Positions 55,230 through 64,000 of a DNA stretch of 64,000 nt are shown piece after piece. Source of the stretch: an uncultured Vibrio sp. GTDB lineage: Bacteria > Pseudomonadota > Gammaproteobacteria > Enterobacterales > Vibrionaceae. The DNA lies in NCBI RefSeq assembly GCF_963675395.1, contig NZ_OY776223.1:2914001-2978000 (forward strand). Direction: 5' to 3'. A model generated the notes under the pieces. That model was not told the origin of the DNA, searched no databases, and saw only the letters and a list, made by a program, of their open reading frames with translations. Position numbers and translations under genes: made by a program. Position 1 is the stretch's first letter; each line of letters opens with the position of its first letter.

Positions 55230-58200
55230 CTAGTCAAAGTTTGGTTTAGTCATCGCTGCAGAAGCACTGTTTTTCGCTACTTGACTACCTGCGCCTTTAG
55301 GCTGGTAGCGCTCTGCTTTAAACGGTGCAGCAGCAACTTGAATCTCACGTAGCTCTTGAGGACCCGGTGCTTTCGTCATCGGTGCACTTGCGCTTGGTTT
55401 AGCGATTACTTTAATCACTTCCAATACAGGTTCTTTTACAGGAGCCGGTGTTTTCACTTCTTCTACCGTTTCAGTAGTGTCGGCAACGGCTTCCACAACT
55501 GGCTCGACAGGTTGCTCTGTTGTTGTTTTTTCTGCTACTGGTTCAGCGACTTCAACAACTGGTGCGTTAGCTTCCTCAACGATTGGTGTTGCTGGTGCTT
55601 GTTCAACAACCTCAGGTTCAGTAACTACTGGCTCAATAACCGGCGCTTCTACTTTCACCACTTCTTGAGCTTTAGGCTCTGCAACAACAGGTAGTTCACG
55701 GCGGATAATGACTTTACCCATGGCCATCTCGGGACAAGCAAAACCACCTTGCATTGTCGGTACTGCTGCAACGATTGCTTCTTCCTTAACTCGCTCTTCC
55801 TTCTTCGGCGCTGGTTTTGGAATGTAACGTGGCATCACTTTACCCATAGCCATCTCTGGAGAGGCAACACCACCTTTACGTAGGCGGAATGGGTTAGGGC
55901 GACGATCACGGCCACGACGACGGCGTTGACCACTTGCACGAAGGTGACGTGGTGAACGACGATTACGGCGTTGTTTTGACTCTGCTGGCTTGTTTTCTTG
56001 CTGAGTTTCTACTGCTTCTACTACTGGTTTCTCTACTGGCATTTCAACAGACTCAGTAGCTTTGACTAGTGTTTCTTCAGCTTGTTCAGCAGCTTGCTGA
56101 TCTTTAACACGAACAGACTTGTTTAGTTTACGACGTTGGCGACGTTCTTTAACTTTTTCTGCTTTAGCGTTTGGCTTCGCTTTGCTGCTTTCAGGTTTCG
56201 TTTCTGAACGCGCTTCTGCTGCAAGCTGAAGGCCCTTTTCTGCCACTTTTGCATTTGCTTTTTGCTCTTGAGCGTTTTCTACTTGTTGAGCTTTAGGCTT
56301 ACGCTTCTGGTTGCGGTTTTGCTGTTTATTGCCAGTTGCTTGTTGCTGTTGAGCATCATTTTGCTCGGTTGCTTGTTCATCACGCGGCTTACGACGGCGA
56401 CGGTTATCGCGGTTATCTCGGTTGTCTCGATTGTCGCGGTTGTCACGTTGGTTGTTACGACGACGGTCGTTGCGATCTCGCTTATTACGCTTATTGTCGC
56501 GACTTGGTGTTTTCTCTTCTTGTGGCTTCGGCTCTTCTTTTACTTCTTGAGAGCCACCAAATAGGAAACTACCAATAGCTTTAAACAGACGGCTAAACAA
56601 GCCAGGTGAGGATTCTTTCTTCACCTCTTCGCTTTCTTTCTTAGCCACAGGAGCTGGCTTAGAAGCAGGTGCTGACTGCGCAGGTGCCGCAAAGCCCTTA
56701 AGTACTGGCTCTTCCAGCCTCTTAGGTTTGATGTCTGTTTCTACAGGATCTTTACCTTCCGCTTCTTTCAAAGCTTCCAGTTTCTTCGGAAGTAGGTAAG
56801 AAATCAGATCAAACTCTTCGCCTTCACGGACACGAATAACTTCGAAGTGCGGTGTTTCCATATCAGAATTAGGAACAACGGTGATTTTCACTTCTTGAAT
56901 GCGTTCGATGTGGTTAACTGAACGGCGTTTTTCGTTTAGTAGGTATGAGGCGATAGGTACTGGGACTACGGCCAATACTTGCGCAGTATTGTCTTTCAGC
57001 GCTTCTTCTTCGATTAAACGAAGAACAGAAAGTGCTAGAGATTCGTTGTCACGAACAACACCCGTACCACTACAACGTGGACAGATGTGGTGGCTCGCTT
57101 CTGCAAGAGAAGGGCTCAAACGCTGACGAGACATTTCTAGCAGACCGAAACGAGAAATACGGCCAATCTGCACTCGAGCACGGTCTAAACGAACGGCTTC
57201 ACGTAGTCGGTTTTCTACCTCACGCTGGTGGCGGACAGGAGTCATATCGATAAAGTCGATAACAACCAGGCCACCTAGGTCACGTAGACGTAGCTGACGA
57301 GCGATCTCATCGGCTGCTTCTAAGTTGGTGTTAAGTGCTGTCTCTTCGATATCACCACCCTTAGTTGCGCGAGCAGAGTTGATATCGATAGAAGTCAGTG
57401 CTTCTGTTGGGTCGATAACAATAGAACCACCAGATGGCAGGCGCACTTCACGTTGGAAAGCCGATTCAATCTGGCTTTCGATTTGGTAGTGGCTGAACAG
57501 TGGCACTTCGCCGTCGTATTTCTTAACACGGTTAATAAAGTCAGGGCGAATCAATTGAATGTGCGCTTTGGCACGCTCATAAATGGTGTTGCTATCGATG
57601 AGGATCTCACCAATATCACGACGTAAATAGTCACGGATTGCACGAACGATAACGTTACTTTCTTGGTGGATCAGAAATGGAGCAGGGTTGGAGTCTGCTG
57701 CACCTTTGATCGCGCCCCAATGGTTCAGTAGTACGTTCAAATCCCATTCAAGTTCTTCTGCACTCTTGCCAACACCCGCTGTACGCACGATCAGACCCAT
57801 ACCTTGTGGCAGTTCTAATGTGCTTAGTGCCGCTTTTAGCTGAGTACGCTCGTCACCTTCGATACGGCGAGAAATACCGCCGGCACGAGGGTTATTAGGC
57901 ATAAGAACAAGGTAGCTACCTGCTAGAGAAATAAAAGTAGTCAGAGCTGCGCCCTTGCTACCACGTTCCTCTTTTTCCACTTGTACAATGACTTCCTGGC
58001 CTTCTGTCAGCACTTCTTTAATGCTTGGGCGACCTTGGTAAGTATAACCTTCTGGGAAATATTCGCGGGCAATTTCTTTGAGAGGGAGGAAACCGTGACG
58101 CTCAGCTCCGTAATCAACGAATGCGGCCTCTAAGCTTGGTTCGATACGTGTGATACGTCCTTTGTAGATATTCGCTTTTTTCGATTCATGTCCCGGACTC

Positions 58201-58289
58201 TCGATATCAAGATCGAAAAGTCGCTGGCCATCAACCAGAGCGACACGCAACTCTTCTTTTTGAGTTGCGTTAATTAACATTCTTTTCAT
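55230..58289 (-). CDS. rne: Ribonuclease E
   Basis: Essential endoribonuclease of 1019 residues, core of the RNA degradosome. The N-terminal catalytic half carries the S1 domain (about 35-125), the DNase-like segment with catalytic aspartates in ALTSIDINS and VVIDFIDM, and the zinc-link CPRCSGTG. The C-terminal half is disordered: an amphipathic membrane-anchor-like segment [17 protein letters not shown] (about 564-580), arginine-rich RNA-binding runs, and a Glu/Val/Pro-rich tail. The motif PEMAMGKV occurs twice. The long 5' leader suggests autoregulation. Confidence 0.97.
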   Translation of the reverse strand: MKRMLINATQKEELRVALVDGQRLFDLDIESPGHESKKANIYKGRITRIEPSLEAAFVDYGAERHGFLPLKEIAREYFPEGYTYQGRPSIKEVLTEGQEVIVQVEKEERGSKGAALTTFISLAGSYLVLMPNNPRAGGISRRIEGDERTQLKAALSTLELPQGMGLIVRTAGVGKSAEELEWDLNVLLNHWGAIKGAADSNPAPFLIHQESNVIVRAIRDYLRRDIGEILIDSNTIYERAKAHIQLIRPDFINRVKKYDGEVPLFSHYQIESQIESAFQREVRLPSGGSIVIDPTEALTSIDINSARATKGGDIEETALNTNLEAADEIARQLRLRDLGGLVVIDFIDMTPVRHQREVENRLREAVRLDRARVQIGRISRFGLLEMSRQRLSPSLAEASHHICPRCSGTGVVRDNESLALSVLRLIEEEALKDNTAQVLAVVPVPIASYLLNEKRRSVNHIERIQEVKITVVPNSDMETPHFEVIRVREGEEFDLISYLLPKKLEALKEAEGKDPVETDIKPKRLEEPVLKGFAAPAQSAPASKPAPVAKKESEEVKKESSPGLFSRLFKAIGSFLFGGSQEVKEEPKPQEEKTPSRDNKRNKRDRNDRRRNNQRDNRDNRDNRDNRDNRRRRKPRDEQATEQNDAQQQQATGNKQQNRNQKRKPKAQQVENAQEQKANAKVAEKGLQLAAEARSETKPESSKAKPNAKAEKVKERRQRRKLNKSVRVKDQQAAEQAEETLVKATESVEMPVEKPVVEAVETQQENKPAESKQRRNRRSPRHLRASGQRRRRGRDRRPNPFRLRKGGVASPEMAMGKVMPRYIPKPAPKKEERVKEEAIVAAVPTMQGGFACPEMAMGKVIIRRELPVVAEPKAQEVVKVEAPVIEPVVTEPEVVEQAPATPIVEEANAPVVEVAEPVAEKTTTEQPVEPVVEAVADTTETVEEVKTPAPVKEPVLEVIKVIAKPSASAPMTKAPGPQELREIQVAAAPFKAERYQPKGAGSQVAKNSASAAMTKPNFD

Positions 58290-58929
58290 TGAAAATTCTC
58301 GTTGTCTTTTCTTTTATATCTTTCTTGTAGACTTGCCACTGTTTTTTCACTTTTCCACGGTGCCTGATCCCATGACTTATATTTTGCAGCCTCCCGGCTG
58401 GAAGGGGATGCTCTAGGGCACTTCAGTTATCACAAGTCTCTTCAGGTCTCTGTTGGAAACGAAGACTTGTGACCCGCTATTTGGGCGGTAGGTACTCAAC
58501 GTGAATATGCGAGGAGTAGGGTGGCAAGTGTGTTGGGTTCAAAGTGTCTTACGCCAATTGCAGCACCTGACTTTCAACGTTCTACTCACATTGCTTTAGG
58601 AGTAATGAATGGTAGTGAACAAAATGTAACCAAACCCTCCTCAGCAGCTGTGAACTATAGCAGTGCGCGTCGCTATCAGCAATCTGCTTTAATACAAACG
58701 ATAGAAAAATTGCCACAAAACTCAAATTTTGTAATGTATAACTGGCTGTTTCCTAAACAATTGAATCATATAAAGTGATGAAGACAGAAAACAAGCTTAA
58801 AACTTGATAGAGAGTTTTCATAATTTAAACAAAAGCTTGGCTGATTTTAGAGCAGTTTGTGCTGACAAGTGTTTCTTTTGCAGAAAGAATAATGTGAAGT
58901 CGCGTGTATTTACGTTTACAATAGCGCGC
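58290..58929. other. Intergenic region between rne and rluC
   Basis: 640 bases between divergent genes. The half beside rne is a structured 5' leader (see 58386-58471). The half beside rluC has one open frame of 85 codons at 58521-58778, with weak start context, that I do not call. No other feature is clear. Confidence 0.6.
58386..58471 (-). promoter_or_regulatory. rne 5' leader with autoregulatory hairpins
   Basis: On the minus strand, in transcript order, a CACAAGTCT/AGACTTGTG hairpin (58431-58471) is followed by a compact CAGCC-GGGA-GGCTG stem-loop (58387-58400) and a pyrimidine/purine-rich stretch. The order and the GGGAGGC loop resemble the rne 5' UTR element used for RNase E feedback in enterobacteria. 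Assigned by resemblance. Confidence 0.5.
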
Positions 58930-59874
58930 ATGAGCGAAATAAGAACGAAAGTCCAGTTTGTCGACATCGACGAAGACATGGCGGGTCAGCGCATTGATAA
59001 CTTTTTGCGCAACCAATTAAAAGAGATTCCTAAAAGCATGATTTACAGAATTGTGCGCAAGGGAGAGGTACGCGTTAATAAAAAGCGTATTAAAGCCGAG
59101 TATAAATTAAAAGCGGGTGATCTGGTTCGTATTCCTCCAGTTACGATCGAGAAGAAAGAAGACGACGTAGCGCCGAGCACTAAACTTAACCGCGTTGCAG
59201 AGCTTGAAGGTATGATCATTTTTGAAGACGATCATATGCTCATTCTCAACAAACCTTCAGGGACCGCAGTTCATGGTGGTAGTGGTTTGAAGTTTGGTGC
59301 CATTGAAGCTCTGCGTGCTTTACGTCCTGACGCACGTTTTCTTGAGCTCGTGCATCGTATTGACCGTGATACTTCAGGCATTCTGCTTGTGGCGAAAAAG
59401 CGTTCAGCGCTTCGCCACCTACAAGCACAGTTCCGAGCAAAAACAGTGAAGAAGTTTTACTTTGCACTGGTAATGGGGCAGTGGAAAAGCAGTTGTAAAG
59501 TGGTGAACGCGCCTTTGCTGAAAAATGAAGTGAACAGCATTGTTCGTGTTAATCCAAATGGTAAGCCATCCGAAACACGCTTTAAGATCTTGGAGAAGTT
59601 TGAACAGGCGACGCTGATTCAAGCGAGTCCAATTACCGGACGTACACACCAAATTCGTGTCCACACTCAATACACAGGGCACCCGATTGCTTGGGATGAC
59701 CGTTATGGCGACCGACGTTTTGATGCGTACACCGGGCAGTATGGCTTGGATCGGTTGTTCCTTCATGCAGCGAATATCAAGTTCCAGCATCCTTCAAACG
59801 ATGAATGGATGGAAATTAATGCGAAGATGGAACCTAAGTTAGAGAAAGTACTCGCTGGTTTAAGAAAAGCATAG
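58930..59874 (+). CDS. rluC: 23S rRNA pseudouridine synthase RluC
   Basis: Makes pseudouridines at 955, 2504 and 2580 in E. coli 23S rRNA. It has 314 residues from the ATG at 58930 (MSEIRTKVQFVDID); a longer frame from 58804 is not conserved. An N-terminal S4 RNA-binding domain (about 20-80) precedes the catalytic domain with HRIDRDTSG (about 141-149) and GRTHQIRVH near 237. It diverges from rne, as in E. coli. Confidence 0.95.
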   Translation: MSEIRTKVQFVDIDEDMAGQRIDNFLRNQLKEIPKSMIYRIVRKGEVRVNKKRIKAEYKLKAGDLVRIPPVTIEKKEDDVAPSTKLNRVAELEGMIIFEDDHMLILNKPSGTAVHGGSGLKFGAIEALRALRPDARFLELVHRIDRDTSGILLVAKKRSALRHLQAQFRAKTVKKFYFALVMGQWKSSCKVVNAPLLKNEVNSIVRVNPNGKPSETRFKILEKFEQATLIQASPITGRTHQIRVHTQYTGHPIAWDDRYGDRRFDAYTGQYGLDRLFLHAANIKFQHPSNDEWMEINAKMEPKLEKVLAGLRKA

Positions 59875-59886
59875 TTTATACTCACC

Positions 59887-60022
59887 AGTGTCATTCCGAG
59901 GAGCCAAAGCGACATCAGGAATCTATTCACTTTGAGCTCGTTGCCGACATCAGCACCAACAGCGCTAACTTAATCGGAAAGTAGATCCTGAATCACGCTC
60001 CTTCGTCGCTGTTCAGGATAAC
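59887..60022. repeat. Vibrio-type intergenic inverted repeat element
   Basis: The left arm begins GTGTCATTCCGAGGAGC and continues to CAGGAATCTATTCAC near 59930. The right arm reads GTAGATCCTGAATCACGCTCCTTCG and ends CTGTTCAGGATAAC near 60022. The arms are imperfect reverse complements of one another. This is the layout of the short palindromic repeats scattered in Vibrio chromosomes. It lies between convergent rluC and maf. Confidence 0.75.
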
Positions 60023-60036
60023 TGATTAATTTGAAC

Positions 60037-60063
60037 ACGTCGTTCGCGCTAACAGAACGACGT
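60037..60063. terminator. Hairpin next to the intergenic repeat
   Basis: ACGTCGTTC pairs perfectly with GAACGACGT around a 9-base loop. It may terminate the convergent genes; no long T-run follows. Confidence 0.5.
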
Positions 60064-60087
60064 TAAGTACAGCCTTTTGTCCTTATA

Positions 60088-60669
60088 TTAAAGAACGTCA
60101 AGCCCCTGAACACGTAACATGTCAATTAAGTCAATGAGTGGCAGACCCACAAGCGTGTTCGGGTCTTTTCCCACAAGCTTTTTGAACAAGCAAATCCCCA
60201 TTCCTTCACTTTTGAAACTGCCCGCACAGTAAAACGGCTCTTCTCTATCGACATAACGTTCGATTTGTTCACGCGTTAAATCCCGGAAGTGAACTTCGAA
60301 GGTATCGTAACCAACTTCGGTGTGATTGGTGGTGGTGTTGTGCACCGCTAGACCGGTATAAAAAGTGATGACGCTGCCACTTTGCGCCTGTAGTTGTTCG
60401 ATGGCATTGTCGCGACTGAGTGGCTTGCCAACGATCTTATCGTTAATGACACAAACTTGATCACTTCCTATAACTAAACTTGCTTGTTCTGTTGCACAAG
60501 ATGTTGCTTTTGTTGCTGCTAGCCGCATGACAAGATCGATCGGTTTCTCGTTATCTAATGGTGTTTCATCACAGTCAGGTGAGATACAAATAAACGGAAC
60601 TGAAAGTTTTTCCAGCAGTTGTCGACGAAAAGGGGACGTTGAGGCTAAAACCAGTTGGTAATTTTTCAT
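60088..60669 (-). CDS. yceF: Maf-family nucleotide pyrophosphatase (YceF-like)
   Basis: Septum-associated Maf/HAM1-type house-cleaning pyrophosphatase of 193 residues. Starts LVLASTSPFRRQLLEKL, the Maf signature, with VIGSDQV near residue 66. Members hydrolyse modified nucleoside triphosphates; E. coli YceF prefers m7GTP, which is the likely substrate. It diverges from yceD-rpmF, as in E. coli. Confidence 0.92.
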   Translation of the reverse strand: MKNYQLVLASTSPFRRQLLEKLSVPFICISPDCDETPLDNEKPIDLVMRLAATKATSCATEQASLVIGSDQVCVINDKIVGKPLSRDNAIEQLQAQSGSVITFYTGLAVHNTTTNHTEVGYDTFEVHFRDLTREQIERYVDREEPFYCAGSFKSEGMGICLFKKLVGKDPNTLVGLPLIDLIDMLRVQGLDVL

Positions 60670-60818
60670 TTTGAATTACAATTTGCAGGAGCATTTCCGA
60701 TAGGATAATCGATCAAAAATGATTATGGCTAATGCTCTGTATGATAAGCGTAAAAAAGTACAACTTTTTTGCCTTTTTCTTTGACTAATTTTTATTTGGA
60801 AGATAATATTCGCGCCCT

Positions 60819-61343
60819 ATGCAAAAGGTAAAAATACCGCGAACGGTTGATCCAGCGAAAGCGGCACAGAAACGATTGGATTACGATGGCATCATCCAGG
60901 CCAGTCTTTTCAAGCGTTTAGTGGAAACAACTGAAGGCGTAAAACGCGACGCAGAAGTCTCATTGTCATTTGAGATAGATGAACAGCGACTTGTTGTTAT
61001 CTCTGGTAAAGCTAACATCGAAGTCGATTTAGAGTGTCAGCGTTGTAATGAGGTATTCACACACGCGTGTGAAGTTGAATTCCTTTACACTCCTTACTAC
61101 GGTGAGAAGACGGAAGAGGAAGCACCTGAAATTTATGATTTGGTAGATCTAAATGAGTACGGTGAATTAGACCTTATACAACTGGTTGAAGACGAGTTCA
61201 TCTTAGCATTACCTCAAATTGCAATGCATGATGAAGCGGATTGTAGCGTTGATTCAAATAACATGGTTTTTGGTGAGCTTCCTGAAGAAATTGAGGAAGA
61301 GAAACCGAACCCATTCGACGTTTTGAAAAGTTTGAAAAAGTAA
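60819..61343 (+). CDS. yceD: YceD family (DUF177) protein
   Basis: Soluble acidic protein of 174 residues encoded immediately before rpmF in most proteobacteria. The zinc-type cysteine pair CQRC at about 69-72 is present, and the end is Glu/Pro-rich. Members are linked to 23S rRNA/ribosome assembly. It is the first gene of the yceD-rpmF-plsX-fabHD cluster, with the promoter in the 149-base gap upstream. Confidence 0.9.
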   Translation: MQKVKIPRTVDPAKAAQKRLDYDGIIQASLFKRLVETTEGVKRDAEVSLSFEIDEQRLVVISGKANIEVDLECQRCNEVFTHACEVEFLYTPYYGEKTEEEAPEIYDLVDLNEYGELDLIQLVEDEFILALPQIAMHDEADCSVDSNNMVFGELPEEIEEEKPNPFDVLKSLKK

Positions 61344-61399
61344 TCGGTATTCACTGATACTTTCTCAGCTTTGAACCCCATAGTATAGGAGTAGGGTCA

Positions 61400-61570
61400 A
61401 TGGCCGTACAAAAGAGCAAGAAGTCACGTTCAATGCGTGGTATGCGTCGTTCACACGATGCACTAACTACAGCTGCACTTTCTGTAGATGCAACTTCAGG
61501 TGAAACTCACCTACGTCACAACGTAACTGCTGAAGGTTACTACCGTGGCAAAAAGGTTATCAACAAGTAA
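61400..61570 (+). CDS. rpmF: 50S ribosomal protein L32
   Basis: Small ribosomal protein of 56 residues, [20 protein letters not shown] onward, ending KKVINK. It starts 56 bases after yceD. It is basic at both ends, as in all L32 proteins. plsX starts 10 bases after its stop. Confidence 0.98.
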   Translation: MAVQKSKKSRSMRGMRRSHDALTTAALSVDATSGETHLRHNVTAEGYYRGKKVINK

Positions 61571-61580
61571 GGTTGATCCT

Positions 61581-62606
61581 TTGCAAACTATTACCGTTGC
61601 ACTTGATGCAATGGGCGGGGATTTCGGTCCACGCGTAACAGTGCCTGCCGCCGTGCAGGCACTGTCTCATTTCCCAGAGCTAAAAGTGATTCTTATAGGT
61701 GATCAAACCTTGATCACGTCTCAATTATCTCAACTCGGTACTTCTACCAATTCCCGTTTGACTATTCTCCATAGTGAGAAAGTGATTTCTAATTCAGAAA
61801 AGCCTTCTTTAGCATTACGAAATAGCCAGAATAGCTCGATGCGTAAAGCCATCGACCTTGTTTCCGAGCAAAAAGCAGACGCTTGTGTCAGTGGTGGTAA
61901 TACCGGTGCATTGATGGCACTGTCACGTTTTATTCTCAAATTGCTGCCTGGCATTGATCGTCCTGCGTTAGTTTCAGCTCTACCGACCATCAGCGGAAAA
62001 CGTAACTGGATGTTGGATCTCGGAGCGAACGTATCTTGTGATGCAGACAGCCTGTTCCAGTTTGCCGTGATGGGCAGTGCGTTGGCTGAACAGCACTTGG
62101 GTCATCCCGCTCGTGTGGCGGTTCTTAATATCGGCGCAGAAGAGATAAAAGGAAATGATCTCGTTAAGCGCTGCGCAGAAATGCTTTCTCAAACCGACGC
62201 AATTAATTTTGTTGGTTATATTGAAGGTAATCAAATATTGCATGATGTTGCGGATGTCATCGTTTGTGATGGATTTGTCGGTAACGTATGCTTAAAGGCC
62301 AGCGAGGGAACAGCACAACTTTTTATCGAAAAAATAAAAACCAGTATGATGGCGTCTACGATAAAGGGTTGGATTGCTAGAAAGTTGTTTTCTCGGCTAT
62401 TTAATGAACTAAAAACACTGAACCCCGACCAGTATAACGGCGCAAGTTTGCTAGGATTGCGCGGCATTGTCATTAAAAGCCATGGAAGTGCTGATGTATC
62501 TGCAATTGTCAATGCACTTGGAGAGGCAGTACACGAGGTCAAACGACAAGTACCAAGCCGTATTAGCGATCGTTTGGAAGCGGTTTTACTCGAGAGGCAT
62601 TATTAG
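61581..62606 (+). CDS. plsX: Phosphate acyltransferase PlsX
   Basis: Makes acyl-phosphate from acyl-ACP for phospholipid synthesis. The start is read as TTG at 61581 (product begins [17 protein letters not shown]) with AAGG 8 bases upstream, giving 341 residues; the in-frame GTG at 61545 lies inside rpmF. Family segments [10 protein letters not shown] and [14 protein letters not shown] are present. fabH follows 5 bases later. Confidence 0.94.
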   Translation: MQTITVALDAMGGDFGPRVTVPAAVQALSHFPELKVILIGDQTLITSQLSQLGTSTNSRLTILHSEKVISNSEKPSLALRNSQNSSMRKAIDLVSEQKADACVSGGNTGALMALSRFILKLLPGIDRPALVSALPTISGKRNWMLDLGANVSCDADSLFQFAVMGSALAEQHLGHPARVAVLNIGAEEIKGNDLVKRCAEMLSQTDAINFVGYIEGNQILHDVADVIVCDGFVGNVCLKASEGTAQLFIEKIKTSMMASTIKGWIARKLFSRLFNELKTLNPDQYNGASLLGLRGIVIKSHGSADVSAIVNALGEAVHEVKRQVPSRISDRLEAVLLERHY

Positions 62607-62611
62607 TCTTC

Positions 62612-63562
62612 ATGTATAGCAAAATTTTAGGTACTGGCAGCTACCTGCCATCTCAGGTGCGTACTAACGCAGATCTAGAGAAAATGGTAGATACAAGTGA
62701 CGAGTGGATTGTTGCTCGCACGGGTATTAAAGAGCGTCGAATCGCAGCAGAAGATGAAACTGTTGCTGACATGGCATTCTACGCAGCTGAAAACGCTATC
62801 GATATGGCAGGTATAGATAAGAACGATATTGATCTTATCATTGTAGCTACTACCAGCAGTAGCCATACTTTCCCTTCATCTGCGTGTCAGGTGCAGGGAA
62901 AGCTTGGCATTAAAGGTTGTCCGGCTTTTGACTTAGCCGCTGCTTGTTCTGGCTTTGTTTATGCTCTATCTGTCGCGGATCAGCACATCAAATCAGGTAT
63001 GTGTAAAAACGTGCTGGTGATTGGTGCGGACGCGTTGTCAAAAACATGTGACCCGACTGACCGTTCGACCATTATTCTGTTCGGTGACGGAGCGGGTGCG
63101 GTTGTGGTTGGTGCAAGCGAAGAGCCTGGTATCATCTCTACCCATATATACTCGGATGGTCAATTCGGTGAGTTATTGAGCTTACCAGTGCCAGTACGTG
63201 GCCAAGATGCTGATAAATGGCTTCACATGGCTGGCAACGAAGTATTCAAGGTTGCCGTAACCCAATTGTCTAAATTGGTTAAAGATACTCTTGAAGCCAA
63301 CAACATGCATAAGTCTGAGCTAGACTGGCTAGTACCGCACCAAGCGAACTACCGAATTATCTCAGCGACAGCGAAAAAGCTTTCAATGTCTCTGGATCAG
63401 GTTGTTTTGACCTTAGACAAGCATGGCAATACGTCGGCAGCGACAGTGCCGACAGCGTTGGATGAAGCGGTACGTGATGGTCGCATCAAGCGTGGACAAA
63501 ACTTGCTACTAGAGGCATTTGGTGGCGGTTTCACTTGGGGCTCTGCTCTGGTGAAATTCTAA
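62612..63562 (+). CDS. fabH: 3-oxoacyl-ACP synthase III
   Basis: Initiates fatty acid synthesis by condensing acetyl-CoA with malonyl-ACP. 316 residues. The catalytic triad is complete: Cys112 in AAACSGF, His243 in VPHQAN and Asn273 in HGNTSAA. FabD follows after 76 bases. Confidence 0.97.
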   Translation: MYSKILGTGSYLPSQVRTNADLEKMVDTSDEWIVARTGIKERRIAAEDETVADMAFYAAENAIDMAGIDKNDIDLIIVATTSSSHTFPSSACQVQGKLGIKGCPAFDLAAACSGFVYALSVADQHIKSGMCKNVLVIGADALSKTCDPTDRSTIILFGDGAGAVVVGASEEPGIISTHIYSDGQFGELLSLPVPVRGQDADKWLHMAGNEVFKVAVTQLSKLVKDTLEANNMHKSELDWLVPHQANYRIISATAKKLSMSLDQVVLTLDKHGNTSAATVPTALDEAVRDGRIKRGQNLLLEAFGGGFTWGSALVKF

Positions 63563-63638
63563 GTTTCACGAGAATTCAAAATTTAAGGTGCACTCAAGTG
63601 CATCTTATTTCTTTTTACATTGCTTAAAGGAAAACAAC

Positions 63639-64000
63639 ATGAGCAAGTTTGCTATCGTATTTCCAGGCCAAGGTTCTCAAGCAGTAGGTATGCTGGCTGA
63701 GCTTGGTGAACAATATGACGTAGTAAAACAAACATTTGCAGAAGCATCTGACGCACTAGGTTACGATCTATGGGCGCTTGTTCAAAATGGCCCTGCTGAA
63801 GACCTCAATCAAACGTTCCGTACACAGCCTGCATTGTTAGCGTCGTCTGTGGCTATTTGGCGTGTATGGCAAGAACTTGGTCTTGAGCAACCTGCAAATC
63901 TAGCAGGCCACAGCTTGGGTGAGTATTCAGCACTAGTATGTGCAGGTGTGATTGATTTTAAACAAGCAATCAAACTGGTTGAGCTTCGTGGTCAGTTAAT
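63639..64000 (+). CDS. fabD: Malonyl CoA-ACP transacylase FabD (partial, 5' end)
   Basis: Transfers malonyl from CoA to ACP. The frame starts at the ATG at 63639, after AAAGGA, with MSKFAIVFPGQGSQAVGM, and runs off the window after about 120 residues. The nucleophile serine is in AGHSLGEYSA near residue 91. Gene order matches plsX-fabH-fabD of other gammaproteobacteria. Confidence 0.96.
   Translation, partial: MSKFAIVFPGQGSQAVGMLAELGEQYDVVKQTFAEASDALGYDLWALVQNGPAEDLNQTFRTQPALLASSVAIWRVWQELGLEQPANLAGHSLGEYSALVCAGVIDFKQAIKLVELRGQL

Noticed and set aside
56262..56578. Open frames antisense to the Arg/Asn-rich part of rne
   Set aside because: Hydrophobic antisense shadow of an arginine-rich low-complexity region; no start context.
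58521..58778. Open frame of 85 codons between rne and rluC
   Set aside because: No homology that I recognise, weak start, and it lies in a promoter/leader region.
58804..58929. Extended N-terminus of RluC
   Set aside because: Extra 42 residues are Cys/Phe-rich and not seen in the family; ATG at 58930 gives a normal protein.

Overview
The window is chromosomal DNA of a Vibrio, most likely from the Harveyi clade. The evidence is the LuxO/LuxU phosphorelay with a divergent Qrr1 small RNA, the polar-flagellum motor protein MotY, the six-gene Rsx/Rnf complex, a FadR carrying the extra mid-domain segment typical of vibrios, and a Vibrio-type intergenic inverted repeat near 59.9 kb. Protein sequences are intact throughout. 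I see no prophage, integron, insertion sequence, plasmid gene, rRNA or CRISPR array. Most of the window is conserved gammaproteobacterial core genome with several Vibrio-specific insertions.

Layout. 0-5 kb: Na+/H+ antiporter, rnt, motY, a small Vibrio hypothetical, gloA and nth. 5-11.1 kb: rsxABCDGE on the minus strand, with a long tandem-repeat tail in RsxC. 11.1-12.2 kb: a structured non-coding stretch with tRNA-Asn, then a cluster of DnaA boxes and a degenerate LexA box ahead of uvrB. 12.2-16.3 kb: uvrB, qrr1 (minus strand), luxO and luxU. 16.3-20.4 kb: yvcK, then a probable Moco riboswitch and moaABCDE. 20.4-26.6 kb: oppABCDF. 26.7-29.1 kb: glutathionyl-hydroquinone reductase and an MgtC/DUF4010 membrane protein. 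29.2-33.5 kb: pta, ackA, yfbV. 33.5-36.8 kb: a TrpXYZ-like ABC importer. 36.9-40.8 kb: malZ-like glucosidase, dusC and a SEC-C protein. 40.8-44.5 kb: dsbB, nhaB, fadR. 44.6-45.4 kb: an unrecognised membrane-anchored protein. 45.6-52.7 kb: metG, apbC, udk, asmA, cobO. 52.8-55 kb: a low-molecular-weight phosphatase and a SulP transporter. 55.2-64 kb: rne, rluC, a Maf protein, yceD, rpmF, plsX, fabH and the start of fabD.

How the genes work together. LuxU passes phosphate to LuxO, which with sigma-54 drives qrr1; the -24/-12 promoter and a LuxO-type palindrome are visible. moaABCDE builds the molybdenum cofactor precursor and molybdopterin under a probable cofactor-sensing leader. Opp and the second ABC importer bring in peptides and a small (possibly amino-acid) ligand. 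Pta-AckA handles acetate overflow. The Rsx complex, NhaB and the first antiporter are membrane energy or ion systems. The rpmF-plsX-fabHD block couples ribosomal protein and fatty acid/phospholipid synthesis. FadR, the fatty acid regulator, lies elsewhere in the window.

I found no clearly new multi-gene system. The items most worth a second look are the folded non-coding block at 11.3-11.5 kb, the DnaA-box cluster before uvrB, the RsxC repeat array, two intercistronic hairpins that separate ABC binding-protein genes from their permeases, a PurR-like palindrome upstream of opp, and the unassigned gene between fadR and metG. Family names come from reading the proteins; no database search was run.
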